Source: Lapidilactobacillus achengensis (lineage in GTDB: Bacteria; Bacillota; Bacilli; Lactobacillales; Lactobacillaceae). From it: DNA of 64,000 nucleotides. The notes beneath the pieces were generated by a model. The model saw only the letters and a program-made list of their open reading frames with translations. It was not told where the DNA came from and made no database searches. The position numbers and the translations under genes were made by a program. This document shows, piece by piece, positions 52,668 through 62,486 of the stretch; position 1 is the stretch's first letter, and each line of letters begins with the position of its first letter. Location: the NCBI RefSeq assembly GCF_003946655.1, contig NZ_RHOV01000001.1, positions 62,001 to 126,000 of the forward strand, read 5' to 3'.

Positions 52668-53219
52668 TCACTCCCGTTGATTCATTTCGTCGGCTTGATC
52701 TTGCAACTGATAGAAATCGATCAGTTCTAATTCATACCCTTGAGGCTGCAAGGTTTGAGTAATGTATTCGTAGTCATAACGCGGCTTGCCCGGATGTTCC
52801 GGATCGTACAACAGCAAGGCTCGTTCGGTATGCTGCCCCATAAAGTGTTGATAATTTTGTAGCTGGCTGGGATTGCGATAGGGCTCCTGAGAAGTGTAGC
52901 CAACAAAATCAGCTTGGGCCAGGATCTGCGCCAGCTTGTTTTGGTTTTTCTCGTTCCACTGTTGCCCAAACGCACTAAACGGCAACATGATCGCGACCCG
53001 CAATTGGGGATAAGTTGCTTTCAGCTCCACCGCCGTGCTAACCGCCCACTGCTCCGTGCCTAATTGGGCGCCGGTCAACACCCACTCCAGACCATCATCT
53101 AGATAGCGCTGTAAGGTATTTCTTAGCGAATACTTAATAACTTTCAATTTCGGGTCCGTATCTTGATAAACATTGAGTTCGTACGAACGATAACCAGTCA
53201 ACCACAATCGATTTGCCAT
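52668..53219 (-). CDS. YpsA-like SLOG family protein (DUF1273)
   Basis: A 183-residue YpsA-type protein of the SLOG (LOG/TIR-like nucleotide-binding) superfamily. LWLTGYRSYELNVY opens the protein, and GLEWVLTGAQLGTEQWA (near 43) and AIMLPFSAFGQQWNEKNQ (near 76) are the family motifs. In Bacillus, YpsA affects cell division; the ligand is not known. It is divergent from recU and followed by gpsB, matching the Firmicute cluster. Confidence 0.92.
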   Translation of the reverse strand: MANRLWLTGYRSYELNVYQDTDPKLKVIKYSLRNTLQRYLDDGLEWVLTGAQLGTEQWAVSTAVELKATYPQLRVAIMLPFSAFGQQWNEKNQNKLAQILAQADFVGYTSQEPYRNPSQLQNYQHFMGQHTERALLLYDPEHPGKPRYDYEYITQTLQPQGYELELIDFYQLQDQADEMNQRE

Positions 53220-53289
53220 GGGGAAACAGCCTTTCTAATGAAGTTCAGGGGGACAATCTGGTATAATGTGGGCATTGGGAGTGTCGACA

Positions 53290-53928
53290 ATGATAATCAA
53301 TTATCCAAATGGGCAACCATATCAATTTCAACCAGATGAATCTCAGTCTAACACAAAACAGCCGCGCCCGCGGTCACAAAAAGTGATTTTTGGCGGCCGG
53401 GGCATGACTTTGGAAGAAACCATCAATGAAAGCAACGACTTCTACCGTCAGCAAGGACAAGCGGTGATCTATAAGAAGCCGACGCCGATCCAGATCGTTA
53501 AGGTGGACTATCCGCAACGCAGTCAAGCGGTGATTCGTGAGGCTTATTTCCGTCAGGCCTCGACGACCGACTACAACGGGGTTTACCAAGGTTATTATCT
53601 GGACTTTGAGGCCAAGGAAACCACCAATAAACAATCTTTCCCCTTGAAGAATTTCCATCAACATCAGGTCGACCATTTCCAACGCTGTTTGCAACAAGGT
53701 GGCATCTGTTTCACGATCATGCGATTCACCAGTTTGAATCGGTATTTCGTCACGCCCGCTTCCCTGTTGATCCAGCATTGGCAGCAAGCGCAAACTACTG
53801 GGCGTAAGTCGATCAGTCTAACCGAGATCGCGGCCACGGGCTATGAATTACGGTTGCATTATCGACCCAGCTTAGATTACTTAACGGCAGTTGATCAATT
53901 GATCCAGAAGACAAATTTGAAAAAATAG
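53290..53928 (+). CDS. recU: Holliday junction resolvase RecU
   Basis: Cuts Holliday junctions and supports recombination and chromosome segregation. The 212-residue protein has GGRGMTLEETINESNDFY (near 35) and the nuclease core YLDFEAKETTNKQSFPLKN (near 105) with the Asp/Glu/Lys site. HQVDHFQRCLQQGGICF follows. The ATG at 53290 has GGGAG upstream. It is 11 bases before pbp1A, a pair conserved across Firmicutes. Confidence 0.96.
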   Translation: MIINYPNGQPYQFQPDESQSNTKQPRPRSQKVIFGGRGMTLEETINESNDFYRQQGQAVIYKKPTPIQIVKVDYPQRSQAVIREAYFRQASTTDYNGVYQGYYLDFEAKETTNKQSFPLKNFHQHQVDHFQRCLQQGGICFTIMRFTSLNRYFVTPASLLIQHWQQAQTTGRKSISLTEIAATGYELRLHYRPSLDYLTAVDQLIQKTNLKK

Positions 53929-53939
53929 GTGATCGTTTT

Positions 53940-56219
53940 ATGGCGCAACAAAATAAAGCAATGACTCGCGAGGCGCGGAAAGCTGCGCAAACACGGAACA
54001 AACGCTCGAAGAAGCCAATTAAGAAGAAAAAGCCACTGTGGCGGCGGATCATCAAATGGTTCCTTTGGCTGATCGTGGCGGGCACCGTTTTTGGTGTCGG
54101 GCTGTTCGCCTACTATGCGAAGGATGCACCAGCATTATCCGCCAGTAAATTGGAAAGCGGCCAAAGTTTGACCATCTATGCCGCCGATGCCAAAACAGTT
54201 CTGACGAAGCTAGGTAGCGAGAATCGGACCAATGTGAAGAGCACCGCGATCCCGCAACAACTGAAGGACGCGGTCGTCTCGATCGAGGACCGCCGTTTCT
54301 ACAATGAGCCGTTTTGGATCGATCCGATTCGAATTGCTTCTTCGGCTTTTTATAACTTGACGCACCCGAATAGTGATCCCCAAGGTGGGAGCACCTTGAC
54401 TCAGCAGCTGGTCAAACTGACTTACTTCTCCACCAAGAAGTCTGATCAAACCTTGCGGCGTAAAGCCCAAGAAGCTTGGCTGGCAATGCAAGTGGAACGG
54501 CACTTTTCCAAGGAGCAGATTCTGGAGTACTATATCAACGCGGTTTATGAGGCCAATGGGATCTATGGCATGGGAACTGCGGCGACCTACTATTATGGCA
54601 AGGATCTGGACAAACTGACTATTGCCCAGACGGCACTGATCGCCGGGATCCCCAACTCCCCGAATAATTACGATCCTTATGTGCACCCCGAAGCGGCGAA
54701 AAACCGGCGTGATCTGGTCATTCAAGCGATGGCTGACAATGGCAAGATCTCGGCCAGTGAAGCAGCTACCGCCAAGGCGACCGCCATCGATACTGGTTTA
54801 CAGGCGAAAGCAGCGGCGGCCGGATCCAATGACAATGCGCTGGTCGCCGACGCGTACATCCAGGAAGTCATCAAGGCAATCAAGAGCAAGGGCTATGACC
54901 CCTACCGCGACAATTTGTCTGTGGTGACCAACTTGGATTTACCAACGCAAAAGTATCTTTATCAATTGGTCAATGGGACACAGATTGCCTTCCCAGATGA
55001 TTTGTTCCAAACTGGGGTCACGATCACCGATCCCAATAACGGCAATGTGATCGCGATGATCGGTAATCGTAAGGTCGGCAATGTGCAAATGGCGCTGAAC
55101 CGAGCGACACAAACCGATCGCAGCAACGGCTCAACGATCAAACCACTTTTGGATTACGCGCCGGCCTTTGAATATCTCGACTGGTCCACCGCCCAAAAGG
55201 TTGAGGATACCCCTTATACCTACCCAGGCACCAATATTAGTTTGATGGACTGGGACCGTAAGTATCTAGGCACGATGACTTTGCGGCAGGCACTGGCCGT
55301 TTCCCGGAATATCCCTGCTGTCCGGACGCTGGAAGAAGTCGGCTTGACCAAGGCCAGCCAATTCGTCAGCAATCTAGGAATCAAGATTCCTAGTAGCGCT
55401 GGCTTATCCGTCGGGATCGGGGCGAATATTTCCACCCTGCAAGTGGCTTCCGCTTACAACGCGTTTGCCAATGGTGGGACCTATTACAAACCGCAGTACA
55501 TCAAGAAAATCACCACCGCTGACAAAATCGAACACGATTACACCGACAGCAACGAAGGCACGCGGGCGATGAAGGCTTCCACGGCGTACATGATCACCGA
55601 TGTGTTGAAGGACGTGATCACCAATGGCAGCGCGACCAGCACCGCCATTTCCGGCCTTTACCAAGCTGGCAAAACCGGGACCACCGGCTATACAGATAAA
55701 GAAATCGCCAAGAATGCGGCCTTGAACAATACGGTCAAGGATTCTTGGTTCGCTGGTTATACCAAGCATTACTCGATCGCGGTCTGGACCGGCTACGACA
55801 AGGCCAATCAACACGGGGTGGCCAATCAAACGATTGCCCAGTTGATTTACCGCTACATGATGGTTTACCTCAGCCAAAAAGTCAGCAACTCGGATTGGAC
55901 CATGCCTAGTAGTGTCGTCAGCCAAGGCGGCGAATTGTATGTCAAAGGTTCTGAGCCTGACAGCGCGACCGATGATCAAACGGATGAATCATCCTCAGAG
56001 AGTAGTAGTTCCAGTTCCAGTGAAAGTTCGACGAGTAGTAGCGCAATCGATCAGGAGCAACCTGGAAACGGTGAATCTTCGTCCAGTAGCACCACGACCA
56101 CCCCGACCGAACCTGGCGGCAACGATTCCAGCTCCAGTAGCAGTTCCCCAACAACAGGTGGCGGCAATGGCGGTGACACCGAATCGCCAGGAACTGGCAG
56201 CAGTAGCACGACGCAATAA
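53940..56219 (+). CDS. pbp1A: Class A penicillin-binding protein PBP1A
   Basis: Bifunctional peptidoglycan glycosyltransferase and transpeptidase. The 759-residue protein has a basic cytoplasmic head (residues 1-38) and one transmembrane anchor (about 39-59). The glycosyltransferase has Glu116 in EDRRFY and GGSTLTQQLVKLTY. The transpeptidase has Ser398 in STIK, an SRN motif and a KTGTTG motif. The last 90 residues are a Ser/Thr/Gly/Pro-rich tail, probably wall-exposed and disordered. Confidence 0.96.
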   Translation: MAQQNKAMTREARKAAQTRNKRSKKPIKKKKPLWRRIIKWFLWLIVAGTVFGVGLFAYYAKDAPALSASKLESGQSLTIYAADAKTVLTKLGSENRTNVKSTAIPQQLKDAVVSIEDRRFYNEPFWIDPIRIASSAFYNLTHPNSDPQGGSTLTQQLVKLTYFSTKKSDQTLRRKAQEAWLAMQVERHFSKEQILEYYINAVYEANGIYGMGTAATYYYGKDLDKLTIAQTALIAGIPNSPNNYDPYVHPEAAKNRRDLVIQAMADNGKISASEAATAKATAIDTGLQAKAAAAGSNDNALVADAYIQEVIKAIKSKGYDPYRDNLSVVTNLDLPTQKYLYQLVNGTQIAFPDDLFQTGVTITDPNNGNVIAMIGNRKVGNVQMALNRATQTDRSNGSTIKPLLDYAPAFEYLDWSTAQKVEDTPYTYPGTNISLMDWDRKYLGTMTLRQALAVSRNIPAVRTLEEVGLTKASQFVSNLGIKIPSSAGLSVGIGANISTLQVASAYNAFANGGTYYKPQYIKKITTADKIEHDYTDSNEGTRAMKASTAYMITDVLKDVITNGSATSTAISGLYQAGKTGTTGYTDKEIAKNAALNNTVKDSWFAGYTKHYSIAVWTGYDKANQHGVANQTIAQLIYRYMMVYLSQKVSNSDWTMPSSVVSQGGELYVKGSEPDSATDDQTDESSSESSSSSSSESSTSSSAIDQEQPGNGESSSSSTTTTPTEPGGNDSSSSSSSPTTGGGNGGDTESPGTGSSSTTQ

Positions 56220-56233
56220 TCAGTCTCACCTTA

Positions 56234-56279
56234 AACAGCAGTCTAGTCACTTTCGTAGTGACTGGTCGGCTGTTTTTTT
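56234..56279 (+). terminator. Terminator after pbp1A
   Basis: AACAGC and AGTCAC arms pair with GTGACT and GCTGTT, followed by a T7 run. Confidence 0.9.
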
Positions 56280-56329
56280 AAACGTGCTCACCTTGATAAG
56301 TACGCAATCTGGCAGGTTTTTGCCGTCAC

Positions 56330-56374
56330 AAAAAAATACCGAATCAAAAATCCCAAGATTTCTGATTCGGTATT
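56330..56374 (-). terminator. Terminator of the NRPS-exporter unit
   Basis: On the minus strand ATACCGAATCA pairs perfectly with TGATTCGGTAT and is followed by T7. It lies about 115 bases after the exporter stop. Confidence 0.85.
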
Positions 56375-56428
56375 TCTATTTTAGCGTTTCTATTTTAGCA
56401 TTTCTATTTAAGTGTTTCTATTTCATAA
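56373..56428. repeat. Four 14-bp tandem repeats
   Basis: Four head-to-tail units of TTTCTATTTTAGCG type, progressively diverged. They fill the gap between the terminator and the exporter gene. Confidence 0.75.
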
Positions 56429-56490
56429 GACACTTTAGTTCTCCTCAACCCATCGGCGCCAGCCGGTTGGTGTGGCCCATGAGAAGTGGC

Positions 56491-57675
56491 TTAGTGACTG
56501 CTCTTTCGCCAGATTTTCTCGTAACTCATCCCGATGAGCGCCGTGACGCAAATGCCCAAGCCGGCAAACAGGAAGCCCCATTTGGCCCGAATCGAAACGA
56601 ACTCGGAGAACATCCAAGTGCCCACCGGCATGAACAAGACCGCCACCGTAAAGACGGCGCTAAAAACCCGGCCTTGAATTTCATCATTCACGCTCATTTG
56701 TAAAATACTAAAGAACTGGACGTTATAGATCGTCAAGCAGATTTCAAAAATCGCGTTGGCGATGATCGTGCCGACAAGATTGGGTGACAGGGCCATCAAA
56801 ACAATAAACACACCACTGGCGGCCAACCAGCTCAGTAACGAAAAGACACTGATTCTTTTCCTGATTTTATTGGACATGAACGCGCCAATGATCGAGCCGA
56901 TCGCCCCCGAACTGAGGAGCATGGCATAGGCTTTATTGTCCATAAAGATATTTCCGCCAAAGGGCAACAGATAATTATAGCCAGCCAAAAACAAATTGAT
57001 CAGCGCCGAAACGATCAGCAGTAGTCGGACAGTCGCATCATGAAGCACATATTTGAGCCCATCGAAAATACTAACAAGAATGCCAGGGCGTTTGCCAACC
57101 CGAGACGTGTTTGGATCACGGGCGACAATGAAACTGTTGAGTAAGGCGCTGATGAAAAATGAAACCCCATCGATCAACAACGCGCCGCGAACGCCAACGA
57201 GTTTTACCAAGGGTAACGCCAGCACGGGCACACTAACATTGATGATTTGGATCGCCGTTTCCATATTGGCGTTGAAATTTAGGATATCATCCTTTTTCAT
57301 AACTAGAGGAATGATCGATTTATACGCCGGACTGGAGAAAGCGCCAATGAGCGCCAAGAATGAATTAACCACGATCATGCCTAAAGCCATGGTGGCGGTT
57401 TGATTGAACAACGAGATGATGATACAGGCGCATCCGCTCAAGACGTTGGCCACGACGATCAACTTTTTCCGATTCGCTTTATCGGCCACCGCCCCGCCGA
57501 ATAAATTAAAGATGATCGAGACGACTGATTGGACCGATTGGTATAAGGCCACGTACTTTGCGGCCATACCGGCGCTAAGTCCCGCCATCCAAGTGACGTT
57601 GCCATAATCGAACAGCACGTCCCCGATCTTGGAAATACTTCGACTTGAAAATAAATATCTTTTATTCTTATTCAT
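56491..57675 (-). CDS. MFS transporter, likely exporter
   Basis: A 394-residue major facilitator protein with about 11-12 hydrophobic segments. The loop NLFGGAVADKANRKKLI matches the MFS motif A region between helices 2 and 3. The type resembles drug and macrolide/siderophore exporters. It is the only gene after the NRPS on the same strand, 171 bases on, so it probably exports the NRPS product or gives self-resistance. The ribosome site is weak. AT-rich codons appear more often than in nearby genes. Confidence 0.88.
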   Translation of the reverse strand: MNKNKRYLFSSRSISKIGDVLFDYGNVTWMAGLSAGMAAKYVALYQSVQSVVSIIFNLFGGAVADKANRKKLIVVANVLSGCACIIISLFNQTATMALGMIVVNSFLALIGAFSSPAYKSIIPLVMKKDDILNFNANMETAIQIINVSVPVLALPLVKLVGVRGALLIDGVSFFISALLNSFIVARDPNTSRVGKRPGILVSIFDGLKYVLHDATVRLLLIVSALINLFLAGYNYLLPFGGNIFMDNKAYAMLLSSGAIGSIIGAFMSNKIRKRISVFSLLSWLAASGVFIVLMALSPNLVGTIIANAIFEICLTIYNVQFFSILQMSVNDEIQGRVFSAVFTVAVLFMPVGTWMFSEFVSIRAKWGFLFAGLGICVTALIGMSYEKIWRKSSH

Positions 57676-57846
57676 CCCTGATCAGATCCATTCACTTCGA
57701 TTCGCGGATCAAGGCACGCCAATGATCAAGTCTGGACCGAACGCCACGATTGCCCTGGCTTGATCCGCCGGCGGAGTTGCCCCGTTGACTTGATGTTGGT
57801 CGTCAATCACCACGCTTCGTTATTCTTACTACCAAAATTTTCATTA

Positions 57847-60800
57847 TCACTGTAAGCCTCTGTTATTGAAAATCGCTAACATGCCCTTATTTTCCACCGC
57901 AGTCACATACACCCGCGGATCACTGGCGTTCAATCGTTTCTGAATCGTCACCACATCCCGCCTGAATGCTTCAAGCTCCTGATGCGTCACGCGACCTAAG
58001 AAGTTCACCACCACCAGATCCGCGGCGCTGACGATGGCCTTGATTTGATTGCGGTCTGGGTCATTCTGAAAGGCATCATCCTCTAAAATCGAAGAATGCC
58101 GGAAATTCTCAGTGGCAAACAAGTTCAGGACGCGCTGTGCTCTGGCTTTAAACGCCGCGTAAGTATCTGTCTGATAGTAGGGAAATGACATACTAACATG
58201 CAGATCACCCACGGTTTTGTTAAAGGTGAATCCCGGGAGGTTGCGAATATTCATAATGGTGCGCACGGCCACCGCACTTTGGTCAAGCAGAGGTAAAAGC
58301 CGCTGGCCGACCAGATAGGCGGTCTGAATCGTCGCATCCACGCTATCCACAAAGGTGAAATCTTTTTCGACGAGGCAACTGTCGATGCCACCTAGATCGG
58401 CCAACACCGCTTCATGATGAGCCACCGCGCAGTTCTTTAACGCTTGCATGTACCAATTGTTCAAGGTGGCGTCGGGATCGGTATTGTTCTGCCGGATCAA
58501 TGCGCAATAATCTTGATAAGGTGGCACCGCAACTAAGGGGTGGTCGCCGGGGCTGAGAAGCAAACTAAGCCGATCACGGATCGCCGTCAAGCTTGGCGCG
58601 TCGGCCACGGTATGATCGAACAACCCCACCACATCGGTATGGGTGTCATAGACCAGAATCATCCAGACAGCCAAGAAACCTTGATGGTAGCGGGCATAAA
58701 ACAGCTCATCTTCATAGTTCGCGATCACGAAGTCATTGAATCGCGGCGCGTCCCCTTGGACTCTGATCACCGGGATCTTCAAATCGGCGGGCACCGCGTA
58801 ATCTTCGAAAAGTAATTTGCCGTGCCGCTTGACAATTTTCGCGTAAAGCAGTGTGTTCTCCTGCATCAACTGGCGAATCGCCTGTTCGATCGCGGCGACA
58901 CTGGCATTGTCATTGGCTTTAAAAACAAACGGCAAGGTGTTCTTGGCAAATTTATCGTAATAAAACCGCTGTAAGTAAAGCGCCTCATAAGTGGCCTGCT
59001 TAACCAGCTCGTTCGGCGCGAATAAGAAGGCGCCTACCTGCTTGCTGAGACTTGCGATGGCTTGATCATTGTTTGACGTGACCCCGCGCGCGAGTTCGGT
59101 CCCAGCGTTGGGTGCCGTCGAATTGGATTCGCGCTGAATTTGCCTGATCAGTTTCTCCGCGGTGCGCAACTGATACACCTGGTCGACGCTGATCGCTACG
59201 CCAAAGGTCGTTTCAATTTCGGTCAATAAGCCGATCGTATCCAGCGAATCCGCGCCGGCACGGAAGAAATCGGTCTGGGCGTCAAACTGTTGCTTAGTCT
59301 TACTAGCAAGTACCCGTTGCATCAAGCCGACCAAAATTTCGGTGCTCTGATCCGTGGCCGCTGGTGTTGCGGCGTTAGTGGCCGCGGCTGGTTGGAATAG
59401 CTGCTTCAGTTGTTTGCGATCAACTTTATTACTGGCGTTCAAAGGAAGTTGCGCCAGCACGCGAATGTCACTGGGGATCATGTAGCGGGGCATCCGACTG
59501 ATCAGACGTTTCTGCAATGCCGGCACATCTAAAGCTTGATTGGCAGCGGTGACGACCGCGGAAATCGTGGCGCCATCACTGAAAACCACCGCGTCAGTGA
59601 TCTCCTGGTCCTCGGAAATCCGGGATTCAATTTCGCCCAATTCCACTCGGATCCCATTGATTTGGACCTGCTGATCGTTACGCCCATGGAAGATGATCTG
59701 GCTATTTTCCTGGCTGACCAGGTCACCTGTCCGAAATGATCTGACGCCAGCAACATCACGGAATCTTTTTTTATTTTCAGCTTGGTTGTTCAGATAGCCG
59801 TGGGCAATTCCTTGGCCGGATAAAACCAATTCGCCGACGCCACTCGCGTTCGGATGTTCGATTTGATAATGGCAACCTGCCAATGGTTGACCAATCGGAA
59901 TATTGGTGCCATAATCGTTGCCCTTGACCAACTCGTAAGCCGTGGCGTAAACGGTCGCCTCGGTGGGACCGTATAAGTTGATCAACCTGAAATCCCAGTC
60001 GTTGCGGTTCCAGGCCTTGGCTAGTTCCGGCTTGAAAGCTTCACCGGCCACCATCATGCATTTCATGTGGGCGAAAAGCCGCCGCAACTGCTCCTCACGA
60101 TAAACCTTGATCATATTGAGTAAGCTAGAGGGCGAAACCGCCATATGGGTGACGTGGTTGGCGTAAGCCACGTCGGGGAAACGCTTGAACTCGGCATACT
60201 CCGAACTATCATAGACCAATATTTTCGGATCGAGGGTAAAAGCGTAGATCTCACTGACCGCCACATCAAAGGTATAAGGCGTGCTAAAGCAAACCACATC
60301 GTCGGGTTCATATTGGGCAATTGTTTTTAAATTATGCAAAATATAACTAACATTGCCTGCGCTGACGGCACATCCTTTGGGCACGCCGGTACTGCCTGAG
60401 GTGAACAAGACGTACAACTCTTCATCCGGTTGATAGAGGTGATGATCAGCGGCGTCTGCGGGTACCAGCATCATCGGCGACTGATCAAGAACGATCTGGG
60501 CCAATCCGGCCAAACGAGGATCGTCTTCCTCAGCGGTAATGACGAACTTCGTCTGACAGGCCGCGGCGATTTTAGCGATATCCGCCGCTGTGGCACCATG
60601 ACGCACGGGTACATAGCTATAACCCAGCTTCAACACCGCCAAAACACTGACAATGATTTTGTATGAATGGGGCAAGTACAGCAGGATCCGCGCCTTTTCA
60701 CCGGCGACCTGACGTTGAAGGCTGGCGGCCAGGGTGACAACCTCCTGGCACATCTGCCGATAGTTTATTTGTTGGGATGCCGTTAAGATCATGATTTCGT

Positions 60801-60888
60801 CAGGGGAATTGGCAACCTTAGCGCTAAATTCTCCGAACACATCAATTGTTGGCCCCGTCTTTATTTTTTTCATTTCATTGATTGCCAA
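57847..60888 (-). CDS. Single-module nonribosomal peptide synthetase (A-T-C)
   Basis: A 1013-residue protein with three domains. The adenylation domain (about 1-500) has LFTSGSTGVPKG, NLYGPTEATVYAT, TGDL (near 387) and NKVDRK. Asp208 in FDVAVSE is at the position that usually binds the amino group, so an alpha-amino acid substrate is likely. The carrier domain has GADSLDTIG with Ser548 for phosphopantetheine. A C-terminal condensation-like domain (about 630-1013) has DHTVADA, keeping His759 and Asp763 of HHxxxDG. There is no thioesterase or reductase domain. The start is a TTG with a poor ribosome site; an ATG five codons on is possible. The product is unknown. Confidence 0.88.
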   Translation of the reverse strand: MAINEMKKIKTGPTIDVFGEFSAKVANSPDEIMILTASQQINYRQMCQEVVTLAASLQRQVAGEKARILLYLPHSYKIIVSVLAVLKLGYSYVPVRHGATAADIAKIAAACQTKFVITAEEDDPRLAGLAQIVLDQSPMMLVPADAADHHLYQPDEELYVLFTSGSTGVPKGCAVSAGNVSYILHNLKTIAQYEPDDVVCFSTPYTFDVAVSEIYAFTLDPKILVYDSSEYAEFKRFPDVAYANHVTHMAVSPSSLLNMIKVYREEQLRRLFAHMKCMMVAGEAFKPELAKAWNRNDWDFRLINLYGPTEATVYATAYELVKGNDYGTNIPIGQPLAGCHYQIEHPNASGVGELVLSGQGIAHGYLNNQAENKKRFRDVAGVRSFRTGDLVSQENSQIIFHGRNDQQVQINGIRVELGEIESRISEDQEITDAVVFSDGATISAVVTAANQALDVPALQKRLISRMPRYMIPSDIRVLAQLPLNASNKVDRKQLKQLFQPAAATNAATPAATDQSTEILVGLMQRVLASKTKQQFDAQTDFFRAGADSLDTIGLLTEIETTFGVAISVDQVYQLRTAEKLIRQIQRESNSTAPNAGTELARGVTSNNDQAIASLSKQVGAFLFAPNELVKQATYEALYLQRFYYDKFAKNTLPFVFKANDNASVAAIEQAIRQLMQENTLLYAKIVKRHGKLLFEDYAVPADLKIPVIRVQGDAPRFNDFVIANYEDELFYARYHQGFLAVWMILVYDTHTDVVGLFDHTVADAPSLTAIRDRLSLLLSPGDHPLVAVPPYQDYCALIRQNNTDPDATLNNWYMQALKNCAVAHHEAVLADLGGIDSCLVEKDFTFVDSVDATIQTAYLVGQRLLPLLDQSAVAVRTIMNIRNLPGFTFNKTVGDLHVSMSFPYYQTDTYAAFKARAQRVLNLFATENFRHSSILEDDAFQNDPDRNQIKAIVSAADLVVVNFLGRVTHQELEAFRRDVVTIQKRLNASDPRVYVTAVENKGMLAIFNNRGLQ

Positions 60889-61138
60889 ATCAGACCCATT
60901 CTTGGCCCGCTTGGTTTCCTCCTCTTCTCCATCATTGTCAAAACTTGAACTGGTCGCGCCCCTTCAATTATCCGGTCGGGGATGCCCTTCCCCGTTGAAA
61001 CGCGTTGATCATCACCAAACTGAACAAATTCTGATCCGGAATTGACCGCGTTCACGGCCGCGTCAATGCTGATTTGTTTGAACGCCCGCTCCCAATCGAG
61101 CGCCAGTTCCGAACTTTATTTCACAAGTGATTGATAAG

Positions 61139-61167
61139 ATAATAAAATAAAATTAGAATGAAGTCAA
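61139..61167 (-). promoter_or_regulatory. Promoter of the NRPS unit
   Basis: TTGACT, a 17-base spacer and TATTAT on the minus strand. It implies a leader of about 240 bases before the NRPS start. An AGGAGG at about 60921-60926 in that leader has no start codon at a proper distance. Confidence 0.7.
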
Positions 61168-61557
61168 CCTCTTTTAATGATTCTTTTATCTGGCAGCGAA
61201 TTTACGTTGAATAATATCTCGGTATGAATATTATTTCCGTTAGATTGATGCTCAAGATACGAACGAGAACTATCCAAATAAGTTAGGATTGTTTGTTGGA
61301 ATCAGTGAACCAACGCGGTTAAAACAGGAATATCGTTTTTTGACACCAGCACCTCTCAGTACTAGTTCTGCTATCCTTGGCTGAAACACGGATTTGATTA
61401 TCCAAATAAATGTATTTTTAATATTTCAAAAAAGCTCTCATAAAATGAAAATTATTTTTTCCACCACCGATGATTGGGCAGCGCCAGGCAAGCACCGCCA
61501 GCTGATGACGTGACCACCAATGCGCCTAGGCCCGTGACCTTCTGATTATCAGAGCCA
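61168..61557. other. AT-rich spacer upstream of the NRPS
   Basis: About 390 bases of low-GC DNA, in contrast to the genes on each side. No gene, tRNA or clear repeat is visible. Confidence 0.5.
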
Positions 61558-61560
61558 AAT

Positions 61561-61613
61561 TAAAAAGGCCCGGACCAAGAAATTCGTTGAATTTCTCGGT
61601 CCGGACCCTTTAT
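61561..61613 (-). terminator. Terminator after nth
   Basis: A stem of over 20 bp: CCGGACC..AGAAATTC with GAATTTCT..GGTCCGG, loop GTT, T5 run on the minus strand. It ends the asnS-dnaD-nth transcript. Confidence 0.92.
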
Positions 61614-61698
61614 TTGATTCGGCCAATGATCCTTATTTTCCCTTATCGCTCGCTGAAGGACGCCGTTAGCTTTTGCCTGGAGTGTCGCGGGGCCAAAT

Positions 61699-62349
61699 TC
61701 AGCCCAAGTTAGCCAGATAGCTTTGGCCAAACGCGCAAATATCGAACAGCGGACAGGTTTGGCAGGCAGGCTTTTGGGCGTGACAGATTTCCCGACCAAA
61801 GTAAATCATTGCGTGGTGGCCATGGATCCACTCCGATTCAGGCAAGGCGCTGGTGATCCGGGTCTCGACTTGGCGCACACTGTCGGTTTCCGCGGCGATG
61901 GCCAACCGCTTGCTGACGCGAGTCACGTGGGTATCCACCGCAAACGCGGGAATCCCAAAGGCATCGCCTAAAACAACATTGGCGGATTTACGGCCCACGC
62001 CTGGCAGGGTCACCAGTTCGGCCCGCGTTTGGGGCACTTGGCCGCCAAAGTCACTTAGGAGTTTGCGACCCAACGCGACTAAATATTTGGCTTTATTGTG
62101 ATAGAGTCCGATCGTTTTGATGTAAGGTTCGACTTCCGCCGGGGTGGCCGCGGCTAAGGCAGCGGCGTCCGGAAAACGCGCAAACAAAGCCGGAGTCGCC
62201 TTATTCACCGAGACATCCGTGGCCTGAGCGCTGAGTAAAACCGAAACCACTTTCTGAAACGGCGTGCGCGCGTCTAAGCTGGGCACGGCGTTGGGATATA
62301 AAGCAATGATCCGTTCAATGGCCAGACGAGTCTCGTCTTTTGATAACAT
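61699..62349 (-). CDS. nth: Endonuclease III
   Basis: DNA glycosylase/AP lyase for oxidised pyrimidines. The 216-residue protein has the helix-hairpin-helix LPGVGRKSANVVLG with the catalytic Lys, and VDTHVTRVSKRL with the catalytic Asp. The [4Fe-4S] ligands are in CHAQKPACQTCPLFDIC. The ATG at 62349 is chosen over 62382 because AAAGGG lies upstream of it. It follows dnaD in the usual Firmicute order. Confidence 0.96.
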   Translation of the reverse strand: MLSKDETRLAIERIIALYPNAVPSLDARTPFQKVVSVLLSAQATDVSVNKATPALFARFPDAAALAAATPAEVEPYIKTIGLYHNKAKYLVALGRKLLSDFGGQVPQTRAELVTLPGVGRKSANVVLGDAFGIPAFAVDTHVTRVSKRLAIAAETDSVRQVETRITSALPESEWIHGHHAMIYFGREICHAQKPACQTCPLFDICAFGQSYLANLG

Positions 62350-62486
62350 TTTCCCATCCCTTTCATCTTGATGCCGGCACAACGATGGCGAAGTCCCCCA
62401 TTACCACCGCCGCAGGGCCAACAAGCTTGCTAAGTCAATGGACCCCTTTGTCGACACTAAAGAACGACCGCCAAAACTGGCTGAAG

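Noticed and set aside
55912-56703. 263-codon frame overlapping the pbp1A tail
   Set aside because: It is a shadow of the low-complexity Ser/Thr tail and runs through the pbp1A terminator.
60870-61055. 61-codon frame upstream of the NRPS as a real leader gene
   Set aside because: Its GTG start has no ribosome site and the composition is not protein-like; kept only as a leader oddity.
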